Assembly (NCBI GenBank): GCA_021161465.1
Contig: JAGHAM010000031.1
Location: forward strand, 1 to 8,857
Length of the DNA: 8,857 nucleotides
Source: Candidatus Iainarchaeum sp.
GTDB lineage: Archaea; B1Sed10-29; WALL01; JAGHAM01
Direction: 5' to 3'
The notes beneath the pieces were generated by a model. The model did no database searches. It saw only the letters and a list, made by a program, of their open reading frames with translations, and was not told where the DNA came from. A program made the position numbers and the translations under genes. How positions within the stretch are numbered: the first letter of the stretch is position 1; every line of letters begins with the position of its first letter. Positions 1 through 7,305 of the stretch are shown here, in pieces.

Positions 1-456
1 CCAGCCAAACTAATTGTAAAGTCAGTTCAGCCGATATACCCAATCAGGCCAGGTATAAGGTCAAATGCAACAGTCACGATTGAGAATACCGGCCAACAAA
101 AAAGTGGACAGTATAATATAACTTACGAGATAGTTAAGGGCTCCACTCCTAGCGCAACTGGTGCAACAAACAGGCTGCCACTTCCGGGTGGAACTTCGAG
201 GAAGGACGTCATTTCATGGGTTCCAACTGAAGCAGGGTCATACGCATTGAACGTTAGCGTTGTCGATTTATCCTCTGGAGAGATGAATTCCAAGATTATG
301 ACAATTGATGTATCCTCCCCACCCCAATATGGTGTGCCTGAGTATGGAACAACTGCACTTGTGTTTGCTCTAGTAGTTATCTCCCTGTTAGGATACTTTA
401 TGCAAAAACAGTCGTCGGAATGTAAGAAAAAACCATACAAAACACCAAAAGGATAA
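1..456 (+). CDS. C-terminal part of a membrane-anchored surface protein (5' end outside window)
   Basis: Frame 1 is open from the first base to a TAA at 454-456, giving the last 151 residues of a longer protein. Residues 1-105 look like an extracellular beta-sandwich (alternating hydrophobic strands, VTIENTGQQKSG, WVPTEAGSYALNVSV) of the CARDB/COG1361 type common in archaeal cell-surface proteins; that family call is by resemblance. Three N-glycosylation sequons are visible (NAT at residue 22, NIT at 39, NVS at 84). After a VPEYG motif (112-116) comes a hydrophobic span (about 117-134) and a lysine-rich tail, the layout of a C-terminal membrane anchor and similar to PEF-CTERM-type sorting signals. 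The protein is therefore probably exported and anchored with its bulk outside. The N-terminus and any catalytic part are not in the window. Membrane anchoring is confident; the fold is moderate. Confidence 0.8.
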   Translation, partial: PAKLIVKSVQPIYPIRPGIRSNATVTIENTGQQKSGQYNITYEIVKGSTPSATGATNRLPLPGGTSRKDVISWVPTEAGSYALNVSVVDLSSGEMNSKIMTIDVSSPPQYGVPEYGTTALVFALVVISLLGYFMQKQSSECKKKPYKTPKG

Positions 457-510
457 ATGAGATACATTGACTAAGTGGGTTTATTGTGTCACACAGCGCT
501 ATGTCAACAC

Positions 511-556
511 TACTGGTATTGTGCCTGCTGGCTGGTTCATAGTTTCCATACCAGTA
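511..556. repeat. Inverted repeat with 9-base perfect arms
   Basis: TACTGGTAT (511-519) is the exact reverse complement of ATACCAGTA (548-556), separated by 28 bases that themselves contain a small GCC/GGC hairpin. It lies 54 bases after the stop codon of the left surface-protein gene, in a convergent gap, so a role at the transcript 3' end is the simplest reading. No poly-T tract follows it, which argues against a classical archaeal terminator. Confidence 0.6.
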
Positions 557-785
557 ATCCACTGAAGGTTCTCATTATTATAAGAATAAGTATCCTACCC
601 GAATTTACCACAATTCAATTTGTTATTCGTCAGGAACTCTATAGGTGATAAAACACATAATTAGTTTTTGTTCTGGTTAATTCATTCTGTTAATCCCTAC
701 TTACAAAGAGGACCTATCGGTATGGTTTCCCATCTCTCCCACAAACCGAACACACATATAGGGGGGGTTGTAGATAAAATGTGAA

Positions 786-801
786 TGCTGATCTATCAGC
801 A
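786..801. repeat. Perfect 6-base-stem hairpin downstream of the cysteine-rich gene
   Basis: TGCTGA and TCAGCA pair perfectly around a four-base loop (TCTA). It lies 67 bases beyond the stop codon of the minus-strand cysteine-rich gene. It may protect or end that transcript, but there is only a broken T stretch after it on the minus strand. Confidence 0.45.
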
Positions 802-867
802 AAAGATCATTATAGTAGTAGTGGATGTATACTAGAAACCGTCACAAACCAACAAAATATGCTCCTA

Positions 868-3009
868 TCACTCGGGTGGTGGGCGGGGACCGTCAACTAT
901 ATCTACACAAACACAATAGGGTTTGGATGAATCTTTCTGTTTACATAAGTTATCTGCAATTGAGTTTTCAGGGTTGCACAAGATTATTAGTGGTGTATTC
1001 CCTTCGAAGAAACATGTATCCCCATAGTATGACTGGCCCCAACCTGCAGCTTGTGATGAGCATCTGCAGGCTATGGAAGCACCATCAGATTGACACCTCC
1101 CAGAAAAACAATCCTTGTTTGTACAAGTTTCGTTGCAATAGATATCAGCATCGAAACACCCCGGGTCACTTGGATCTGTTTTTCCGTTGCAATCGTTATC
1201 TACTCCATCATTACAATTCCCTGCTGCAATACTTTCCTCAGGCTTGCTGGTTCTCCATGCCCAGCTTGAACCATCGTATGTGCAGTAGTATGTTTTACCA
1301 CCACAGCTCTTGCTCTGGCAGTTTGTGTGCGAACTACTCGAACAAGTGTATGTAGTTCCAGCACTGCAACCACTAGCACTGCAGGTCTTCCCTGTTATGA
1401 GGGTGTTGGTGCCACATGAATCAGCAGTAGAGCAGGTGTTAGTGTAGTTCCACTGCCCAATGCTGCACGTCACACCATAATAGCAGGTAGTGCCTGCACC
1501 ACAGTAGCCATTTGCGCAATTGGTAGCACCACAGGTACACGAACCAACAGTAGTATCACCAGAGTAAGTGCAATCAGAGCAAATGTAACAAGTATTACCG
1601 GATATTCCTGTCGAATCAACCTGTTTGTCATCACACTCCTGGGACGCACCACATTGTGATTCGCACTCATTTGTTTCCTGATTTGAGCATGCACTTACAC
1701 CAGAACAGGATGCGCAGGAGAAACACTTACCAGTTTCACTATCACACTTGCCACTGCAACAATCAGAATCCTGAGTGCAGGTACCGCCATCGCTTGTGCA
1801 AGTTCCTCCGCAAGCAGGGTTCCCCGCACAGTCGGAGTCATCACAGTCTACAAAACTATCACAATCGTTGTCAATGTCATCTGTGCAGCTTACATCTGCT
1901 TCATTCCCAGTTGATGTATAATCTCCACATGAGCATGAACAGTCTGAACAATCTTTTGTAACTTCATTGCATTTTGCCGAACATGTGTCAGGATTGGAAC
2001 ATGTGTAGGTAGTGCAACTTGTGTTAGTTCCACAATCTGAGGATTTTGAACATGCTGGAGAACTGCACTTACCGGAGCAGCATATCTTACCAGTTCCACA
2101 TGAAGTACCATCAGCTAATGAATGATGTTTACAGTCACCACCATCACAGCTGTCTGATGTACACGGGTTGTTATCGTTGCAATCGGAGCTTGAAGAACAT
2201 CCCGTCCCTCCACTGCAATCAGAATCTTCGGAATGTGTGCAACCGGGTGGGCAACAGCCGTCATTGTCACCACAGTGCGGCCAGCTTATCTGACAAAAGC
2301 CTTTCACACAAAGGTCAATAGTACAATCATTATTATCGTTACAATCAGAGCTTGATTTGCATTGCCTGCAATCTTTATCAATTATATAATTACAACCAGA
2401 TGGGCAGCACCCATCCCCAGATTTACACTTAGACACGGCTGTGTGTAAGCAAGAAGTTTTGTTGTTACATTTATCCTCAGTGCATGGGTTTCCATCATCA
2501 CAATCTGAGTCAGATGAGCAAACTTGCACAGTACAATTCGCCACCTCATTTGGCTTTTTGTAAGTGGTGCCACAGTCATTCAAATCGGTGCAATTACGGG
2601 TTTGGATACCATTAACACATTCACCATAGTCTCCACAAGTCCAATTCTCTTCACAGGAAACAACCTGCTCCAAACCAACATCAACCATTTGCGCAATGCC
2701 CTGAGATACAGATAAATTCTCCCATTGTTCCTCATATCCAGGTGCTTTTGCGTAAACAAAGTAAGACCCCGAACTAACATTAAAATGGGCTACCCCACGG
2801 TCGTCCGTATTTGCCTCTGCGATGAGATTCTGGTTCAAATCATAAAGCTGGACTTTTGTCCCATTTAATGAGTGAAGCGACCACCTGTCATAAACCGCAA
2901 TATCGAGACCAGAACCCTCGTTGTTAGATAAAGTGGTATAAGCTACTATGCCAACTACTGCAGCAATTACTATCAAACCTAATATCAAAACTACAACTGG
3001 TGGTTTCAC
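868..3009 (-). CDS. Large secreted/anchored cysteine-rich modular protein
   Basis: This is a 713-residue protein that starts at GTG (3007-3009). Residues 5-24 are a strong hydrophobic segment followed by a long outside-type chain, so it is a signal anchor. Residues 33-115 resemble a carboxypeptidase-regulatory/PEGA-like beta-sandwich. Residues 119-159 resemble a thrombospondin-type-1 module (NWTCG, GIQTRNC, a later CGT). Residues 164-295 hold about two and a half copies of a 53-54-residue unit with the pattern SDC-DDxNPCTxDxC then DGCCPxGC. MopE-like acidic motifs (DNDC.....D..D..C) occur at about 375-394 and 599-618. Residues 411-430 have a knottin-like CC spacing. I count about 93 cysteines (13%), most likely disulfide-bonded outside the cell. 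No catalytic motif is seen. Adhesion, or metal binding by the DxDxD-type loops, is inference only. It is divergent from ileS and convergent with the left gene. Confidence 0.85.
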   Translation of the reverse strand: MKPPVVVLILGLIVIAAVVGIVAYTTLSNNEGSGLDIAVYDRWSLHSLNGTKVQLYDLNQNLIAEANTDDRGVAHFNVSSGSYFVYAKAPGYEEQWENLSVSQGIAQMVDVGLEQVVSCEENWTCGDYGECVNGIQTRNCTDLNDCGTTYKKPNEVANCTVQVCSSDSDCDDGNPCTEDKCNNKTSCLHTAVSKCKSGDGCCPSGCNYIIDKDCRQCKSSSDCNDNNDCTIDLCVKGFCQISWPHCGDNDGCCPPGCTHSEDSDCSGGTGCSSSSDCNDNNPCTSDSCDGGDCKHHSLADGTSCGTGKICCSGKCSSPACSKSSDCGTNTSCTTYTCSNPDTCSAKCNEVTKDCSDCSCSCGDYTSTGNEADVSCTDDIDNDCDSFVDCDDSDCAGNPACGGTCTSDGGTCTQDSDCCSGKCDSETGKCFSCASCSGVSACSNQETNECESQCGASQECDDKQVDSTGISGNTCYICSDCTYSGDTTVGSCTCGATNCANGYCGAGTTCYYGVTCSIGQWNYTNTCSTADSCGTNTLITGKTCSASGCSAGTTYTCSSSSHTNCQSKSCGGKTYYCTYDGSSWAWRTSKPEESIAAGNCNDGVDNDCNGKTDPSDPGCFDADIYCNETCTNKDCFSGRCQSDGASIACRCSSQAAGWGQSYYGDTCFFEGNTPLIILCNPENSIADNLCKQKDSSKPYCVCVDIVDGPRPPPE
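2125..2520 (-). repeat. In-gene tandem repeat of a cysteine module (period 159-162 bases)
   Basis: Within the cysteine-rich gene, residues 164-216 and 217-270, plus a partial third copy at 271-295, repeat the same cysteine spacing. Each begins CxSxSDC followed by an acidic Asn-rich loop and CTxDxC. The first two also share DGCCPxGC and end in DxDC. The DNA copies have diverged, so this is an old protein-level duplication rather than a recent DNA repeat. Confidence 0.75.
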
Positions 3010-3030
3010 ACCCTAAATAACACCCTTGTC

Positions 3031-3040
3031 TTTTAAATTA
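3031..3040 (-). promoter_or_regulatory. TATA box for the cysteine-rich gene, suggesting a leaderless transcript
   Basis: On the minus strand TAATTTAAAA is centred about 26 bases before the GTG start codon. Archaeal transcription starts some 22-27 bases past the TATA centre, which puts the start at or next to the start codon. A GGTG lies 11 bases before the GTG, so a leadered start further upstream is not excluded. Confidence 0.5.
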
Positions 3041-3170
3041 TTTACGGTTACACCAGGAGATAGCTATCCCTAGTTAAAGTATGTATACACCAAAGGGATA
3101 CTCACTGACTGTTTTCAGCACACCAGCCAAAACTACTAAAATGAAGGCATATAAGTCATTGAACACAACT

Positions 3171-3189
3171 TTTAAATATTTTATAAAAC
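3171..3189 (+). promoter_or_regulatory. TATA box for ileS
   Basis: Two overlapping candidates, TTTAAATATT and TTATAAAAC, lie in the divergent region about 95-110 bases before the ileS start. They predict a transcript start near 3200 and a leader of roughly 75-85 bases. The ribosome binding site AGTGAT (3274-3279) sits three bases before the ATG. Confidence 0.5.
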
Positions 3190-3282
3190 TAAATCTACGT
3201 GGTGTTTTTATTGGGAATCGCTTGATTGCTAAAGAGACAAGCACTTCCTTAGTTCTAGAATTAAAAGACAAACAGTGATTTC

Positions 3283-6075
3283 ATGGAACTTGATAGAGAG
3301 GCTAAAATAACGCAATACTGGGCCAAGCAAGGCATACCGGAGAAAGCCATCTCAAAGAAAGGCAAAAAATTCTTCTTTTTAGATGGGCCACCCTACGCCA
3401 CAGGCAGCATTCATATGGGCACGGCCCTGAACAAAGTTCTCAAAGATTACTACCTACGATACAAAAGAATGCGCGGCTTTAATGTCTGGAGCCAGCCCGG
3501 ATATGACACTCATGGGCTCCCAACAGAAGTAAAAGTTGAAAAGGAGCTTGGGATAAAGAAGAAAAACGAGATAGAGGATATGGGTGTAGAGAAATTCGTT
3601 GAAAAATGCAGGGAGTTTGCCACTAAGCATATAGGCGTTATGAACCAACAATTCCAAAATCTTGGCGTTTGGATGGACTGGGATAACCCCTACATGACAC
3701 TTAAACCAAGCTACATAGAGGGAGCATGGCACACGTTCAAAAAGGGATATGAAAAGGGTCTGTTTTACAGGGGAAAATACCCAGTACACATATGTCCACA
3801 CTGTGAAACAGTGGTTGCCTACAACGAGATAGAATACGAAAAGATAACTGATACATCAATTTATGTAAAGTTCAAGCTTCAGGGTAAAGACGAATATCTG
3901 CTTATCTGGACTACAACTCCATGGACGCTACCAGCCAATACAGGTGTCATGGTCCACCCAGACTATGAGTATGTGCTGGTTGAAACATTCAGGGGGAAAC
4001 TATGGATTGCAAAAGAGCTTCTTGATAACTTGATGGGCAAGCTTGAATCGGGTTACAGAATATTAAAGTCGGTTAAAGGAAAAAAGATGGAAGGGTGGGT
4101 TTATGAGAATCCACTTAATCTACCAGTTCAGGAAGGTATCAAAGGGCGAGTAGTCTTATCTGACAGGTACGTCACCCTTGATGCTGGAACTGGATTGGTC
4201 CATACAGCACCTGGACATGGGCAGGAGGATTATGAGGTAGGCAAGGCAAACAGCCTGCCGATGCCCTCTCCAGTTGGAATGGATGGTAGATTTGATAGCA
4301 CAGTTGGTAAGTACTCTGGGATGTTCGTTAAGGATGCAAACAAGGAGATAATAAAGGACCTTCAGGAAAGTGGCTACCTGCTTCACAAAGAGGATATAAC
4401 CCATGACTACCCGGTTTGCTGGAGATGTGGAACTCCTCTGTTATTTTTATCCGTTGAACAGTTGTTCTTCAAGGTTACAAACCTGCGCGACGAACTAATA
4501 AAGCAAAACAAAAAGGCTAACTGGATTCCGAGCTGGGCTGGAAAGCGGTTCGAGAACTGGCTTGAAAGCCTTGGCGACTGGCCTATAAGCAGGCAGAGGT
4601 ATTGGGGGACACCAGTACCTCTATGGGTTTGCGATAAGTGTGGGAAAGAGAAAGTCATAGAATCGTTGAGTGAGTTGGGGATAAAGGACCCCCATAGGCC
4701 GTTTATAGACAAAGTTGAGTTTAGCTGTGAATGCGGCGGAAAGATGAAGCGAGTGCCCGATGTTCTCGATGTCTGGTTTGATTCTGGAGTCGCACCATGG
4801 GCTTCGCTGGGATACCCAAAGAAGAAAGAGTTGTTTAATTCACTGTGGCCCGTGGATTTTGTCCTTGAGGGAGCTGACCAAACACGTGGCTGGTGGAATT
4901 CGCTTGCTATCTGTGGTCTTATAACAATGGGTAAGATACCGTTCAATAACATTGTTCAGCACGGGCTTGTGCTAAATCCAAGTGGAGAAGAGATGAGTAA
5001 AAGCAAGGGGACTGTAATAAAGCCTGAGGAGGTAATAGCAAAGCACGGCAGAGATGTGTTGAGGTACTTCCTGCTTAGGTATAATCCCGCTGAAGACTTT
5101 AAGTTCTCATGGGAGAAGTGTGAGGATGTTAAGAAGATTGTGAACGTTTTAGAGAATATTATTAAATTTACAGAGCTTTACTATACACCAGCAGAGCTTA
5201 AGAATCTGCAACCAGAAGACAAGTGGGTCATCTCAAAGATTAACTCTATCCAAGCAAAAGTTGAGGAATTAAATGACTCCTTCCAGGGGTTTAAATCGCT
5301 GGAGCTGTTGGAGAATTTTGTGCTAAACGACTTTTCCAGATGGTACATAAAACTAATCCGCAATAGGACCTGGCCAACTTATGATGGTGATGACAAGCAG
5401 GCTGCTCTTGCCACCTTGAAGTATGTGGTTGAGAAAGTGCTTCTGATGCTGGCACCCGTGTTGCCATACTTGACAGAAGATGCAAACCTGCGCCTTTTCA
5501 AATATGAAAGCATCCATCTGGCAGGCTGGCCAAAACTTGAAAAGGACAAGATAAACACAGAGATGGAAAAAGGCATGGAAATAGTAAAAAGTATAACCGA
5601 GCTCTGTCTGAATACCAGACAGGAAGCTGGCATAAAGCTTAGATGGCCTCTCACCGCCTTATATATAAACTCGCAAAATAAGGAGGTAAAAAAAGCCATC
5701 AGGGACTTTGGGGGGATAGTTAAACTAACCTGTAACGTAAAAGGGGTTGAATTAGGATGTGGAAAGGGTATAAAGAAGGAATTTGACGAGGGTGAGATTT
5801 ATCTTGATACAACTATGACTGATGAACTAATTGAAGAAGCCCTGGCTGGTGAGCTGGTAAGGAGGGTACAACTCCTAAGGAAAAAGAGGGGTTTGAAAGT
5901 TGGGGATAAGATACAACTAAAAATCAGTTCAGACAATGAAACAAATCAGATTCTAAAAAAGATAGAGCCTACTGTAAAGAAAAAGATTAGTATCTCGAAA
6001 TATGAAGTTGGCGCTAAGTGTGACTACAAAGAAGCTTTCAGTTTTCAGGATAAAAAGATAAGTATAGATTTCTGA
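3283..6075 (+). CDS. ileS: Ileucyl-tRNA synthetase, archaeal type, short
   Basis: Charges tRNA-Ile with isoleucine in the cytoplasm (class Ia synthetase). Visible in 930 residues: a HIGH-type motif HMGT at 44-47; archaeal/eukaryotic signature WMDWDNPYMTL; the CP1 editing domain with TTTPWTLPAN (210-219) and VHTAPGHGQEDY, whose H307 and D316 match the editing residues that clear Val-tRNA-Ile; metal-binding pairs C171/C174 with C379/C382, and C450/C453 with C482/C484; then DVLDVWFDSG and, after the second Rossmann half, EMSKSKG (570-576). An anticodon-binding helical domain follows, then a short tail (LAGELVRRVQLLRKKRG). Most archaeal IleRS exceed 1,000 residues from memory, so the C-terminal part is reduced. 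The first lysine of KMSKS is glutamate here. AGTGAT three bases upstream fixes the start. The editing sequence and signatures favour IleRS over ValRS. Confidence 0.95.
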   Translation: MELDREAKITQYWAKQGIPEKAISKKGKKFFFLDGPPYATGSIHMGTALNKVLKDYYLRYKRMRGFNVWSQPGYDTHGLPTEVKVEKELGIKKKNEIEDMGVEKFVEKCREFATKHIGVMNQQFQNLGVWMDWDNPYMTLKPSYIEGAWHTFKKGYEKGLFYRGKYPVHICPHCETVVAYNEIEYEKITDTSIYVKFKLQGKDEYLLIWTTTPWTLPANTGVMVHPDYEYVLVETFRGKLWIAKELLDNLMGKLESGYRILKSVKGKKMEGWVYENPLNLPVQEGIKGRVVLSDRYVTLDAGTGLVHTAPGHGQEDYEVGKANSLPMPSPVGMDGRFDSTVGKYSGMFVKDANKEIIKDLQESGYLLHKEDITHDYPVCWRCGTPLLFLSVEQLFFKVTNLRDELIKQNKKANWIPSWAGKRFENWLESLGDWPISRQRYWGTPVPLWVCDKCGKEKVIESLSELGIKDPHRPFIDKVEFSCECGGKMKRVPDVLDVWFDSGVAPWASLGYPKKKELFNSLWPVDFVLEGADQTRGWWNSLAICGLITMGKIPFNNIVQHGLVLNPSGEEMSKSKGTVIKPEEVIAKHGRDVLRYFLLRYNPAEDFKFSWEKCEDVKKIVNVLENIIKFTELYYTPAELKNLQPEDKWVISKINSIQAKVEELNDSFQGFKSLELLENFVLNDFSRWYIKLIRNRTWPTYDGDDKQAALATLKYVVEKVLLMLAPVLPYLTEDANLRLFKYESIHLAGWPKLEKDKINTEMEKGMEIVKSITELCLNTRQEAGIKLRWPLTALYINSQNKEVKKAIRDFGGIVKLTCNVKGVELGCGKGIKKEFDEGEIYLDTTMTDELIEEALAGELVRRVQLLRKKRGLKVGDKIQLKISSDNETNQILKKIEPTVKKKISISKYEVGAKCDYKEAFSFQDKKISIDF

Positions 6076-6089
6076 AAAAGACCGTAATG

Positions 6090-6098
6090 TATTTAAAA
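6090..6098 (+). promoter_or_regulatory. TATA box in the ileS-membrane protein gap
   Basis: TATTTAAAA is centred about 27 bases before the ATG at 6121, which would give a start-proximal or leaderless transcript. The gene also has GTGAT (6112-6116), four bases before the ATG, that would serve a read-through message from ileS. Confidence 0.45.
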
Positions 6099-6120
6099 GC
6101 CAGACGCATAAGTGATTTTA

Positions 6121-6957
6121 ATGGAACTAGAAGACTTTTTTAACTTCAAGGACTTTTTCAGGACTATGCTACTTGCATCCTCTTTATTCTTCATAATGGG
6201 AACCAGCTATGGTGTATTCCTCCATGCCATGTATTCATCACAGATTACAGGTGTAGCCCAGGATTTAAAGGACCTATCAGATGGAATGAAAGACATGGCG
6301 GATACTGCATATGAGAGTAGTGAAAAAACATCTGCGAGAGAATGGAAGGCCATTTCCACACGTGCTGCCACATTAGCCTCACAGATAAGCCCACCGGCAG
6401 TAACACCCAATGCATACACTTATTTTAACTACTGGGTTGCATCAGCCGCTTTCGTGAAACTCAGCTTAAGTGAAGATGTGCTAGGTTTAGACGCTAAAAC
6501 TCAAGAAGCTCTTAAAGTTCTTGATACAGGGGAAATCCTAGGTGGCAAGGGCTGGTGGGGTAGAACACAATTCAACATACCTGTGGAACGCCTTGGCAAA
6601 AGAGTTCAGCTGCTTGCAAAGAGGCCAGAGTTGCAAACTTATGCATGGACATTTTATATTTTTGTGTTCATTATAGGTTTCATAACTGCGTTTTTGGGAG
6701 TAAAAGAAAAGTATGATATACCTGTTCTCCCAGAGGTCATTTATGGGGTATTTATGCCTCTGCCATTCTTTGTCATATTTGCATTCACAGGATTGCTCGC
6801 CTACCTAGGGGTTGGCTTCCTAGACCCATCACAGGTGAACATACTGGCTATGATGATAAGCTTTGTGATAATGAGCAGTATATGCACCATAAGTGCAATA
6901 ATTGCGGTTTCGATAAAAACTAGAATGCAACCCCAAGAAGAGGAGGACATATACTAA
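6121..6957 (+). CDS. Four-span membrane protein of unknown function
   Basis: I do not recognise this 278-residue protein. Hydrophobic spans are visible at about residues 15-37, 174-194, 207-231 and 240-265. Between span 1 and span 2 is a soluble region of some 135 residues. Its first part (about 43-90) is rich in Asp, Lys, Ser and Ala with helix-like spacing, and it later contains GGKGWWGRTQ. The C-terminus is acidic (QEEEDIY). I chose ATG 6121 over the in-frame GTG at 6112, because that GTG is part of the GTGAT ribosome binding site and the spacing then matches ileS. It starts 45 bases after ileS on the same strand, so it may be co-transcribed, but it also has its own TATA box. No catalytic or transport motif is seen. 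Confidence 0.8.
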   Translation: MELEDFFNFKDFFRTMLLASSLFFIMGTSYGVFLHAMYSSQITGVAQDLKDLSDGMKDMADTAYESSEKTSAREWKAISTRAATLASQISPPAVTPNAYTYFNYWVASAAFVKLSLSEDVLGLDAKTQEALKVLDTGEILGGKGWWGRTQFNIPVERLGKRVQLLAKRPELQTYAWTFYIFVFIIGFITAFLGVKEKYDIPVLPEVIYGVFMPLPFFVIFAFTGLLAYLGVGFLDPSQVNILAMMISFVIMSSICTISAIIAVSIKTRMQPQEEEDIY

Positions 6958-6970
6958 CGCTAAACTCCAG

Positions 6971-6981
6971 ATTTATATATA
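6971..6981 (+). promoter_or_regulatory. TATA box and GGAGG ribosome binding site of the half-TBP gene
   Basis: ATTTATATATA lies about 37 bases before the ATG at 7013 and predicts a transcript start near 7002, leaving a leader of about 11 bases. That leader holds GGGAGG (7001-7006), six bases before the ATG. A second AT-rich match (TAAATATA, 6991-6998) is too close to the start codon to be the main box. Confidence 0.6.
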
Positions 6982-7012
6982 CGGCAAACATAAATATACA
7001 GGGAGGATTTAA

Positions 7013-7285
7013 ATGGAAAACAAATACAACGTCAAAATAGTTAATATGGTTGCATCTGCAAATTTGAAAGTCCAACTTGACTTGTTTGCTCTTGCTAAGA
7101 ACATAGACACCATAGAATATGAGCCAGAACAATTTCCTGGGGCAATACTCAAGCTGAGTGAGCCGCATGCATCCCTACTTCTATTTAAGAATGGTAAGGT
7201 AATATGCACTGGAGCTAGAAACGAAAATGAGATAAGGAAAGCTCTGGAAAGAACGACCCAGCTAATTTCAAAATATGCTACCTAA
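7013..7285 (+). CDS. tbp: Single-repeat (half-length) TATA-binding protein
   Basis: TBP bends DNA at TATA boxes and recruits TFB and RNA polymerase. Canonical archaeal TBP has about 180-190 residues made of two tandem copies of one fold; this protein has 90 and contains one. Recognisable in order: VNMVASANL (10-18, DNA-contacting strand with N11 and V13), QLDL, EYEPEQFPG (35-43), then LLLFKNGKVICTGAR (55-69) and a final amphipathic helix. The two phenylalanines that wedge into DNA in each TBP half (F41 and F58) are both kept, as are the glutamates of EPEQFPG near the TFB-contacting stirrup. The usual SGK is NGK. The TAA at 7283 is followed directly by another gene with its own ribosome binding site, so the second repeat is absent, not frameshifted. 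A homodimer would rebuild the saddle; that is inference. Confidence 0.9.
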   Translation: MENKYNVKIVNMVASANLKVQLDLFALAKNIDTIEYEPEQFPGAILKLSEPHASLLLFKNGKVICTGARNENEIRKALERTTQLISKYAT

Positions 7286-7296
7286 CTTGTTAAAGT

Positions 7297-7302
7297 GGTG
7301 AT
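7297..7302 (+). promoter_or_regulatory. Ribosome binding site that decides a TTG start
   Basis: GGTGAT is a full match to the archaeal 16S rRNA tail complement and ends three bases before TTG 7306. The same element, as AGTGAT, sits three bases before ileS and four before the membrane-protein gene. This common spacing supports TTG over the first in-frame ATG, 17 codons later. Confidence 0.7.
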
Positions 7303-7305
7303 ACC

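Larger units (their letters stand above)
457..867. other. Convergent intergenic region, no gene seen
   Basis: This gap lies between two genes that converge, so it should hold termination signals for both. No convincing open frame, tRNA or TATA-driven gene is visible. It contains a 9-base perfect inverted repeat (511-519 and 548-556), a compact hairpin (786-801), and a run of seven G at about 762-768. A stretch of 33 open codons on the minus strand around 505-605 has no start signal and is flanked by stops, so I do not call it a gene. Confidence 0.6.

Noticed and set aside
505-605. Minus-strand open stretch of about 33 codons reading like a surface-protein fragment
   Set aside because: It is bounded by stops, has no start signal and no recognisable motif. 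It may be a decayed fragment but is within chance length.
3081-3278. A 65-residue open frame on the plus strand just before ileS
   Set aside because: It contains the likely ileS TATA boxes and lacks a ribosome binding site. It overlaps an equally long minus-strand frame, and its composition shows no protein-like pattern.
6112-6120. GTG start three codons before the ATG of the membrane-protein gene
   Set aside because: The GTG belongs to the GTGAT ribosome binding site, which has the same spacing to ATG 6121 as in ileS.
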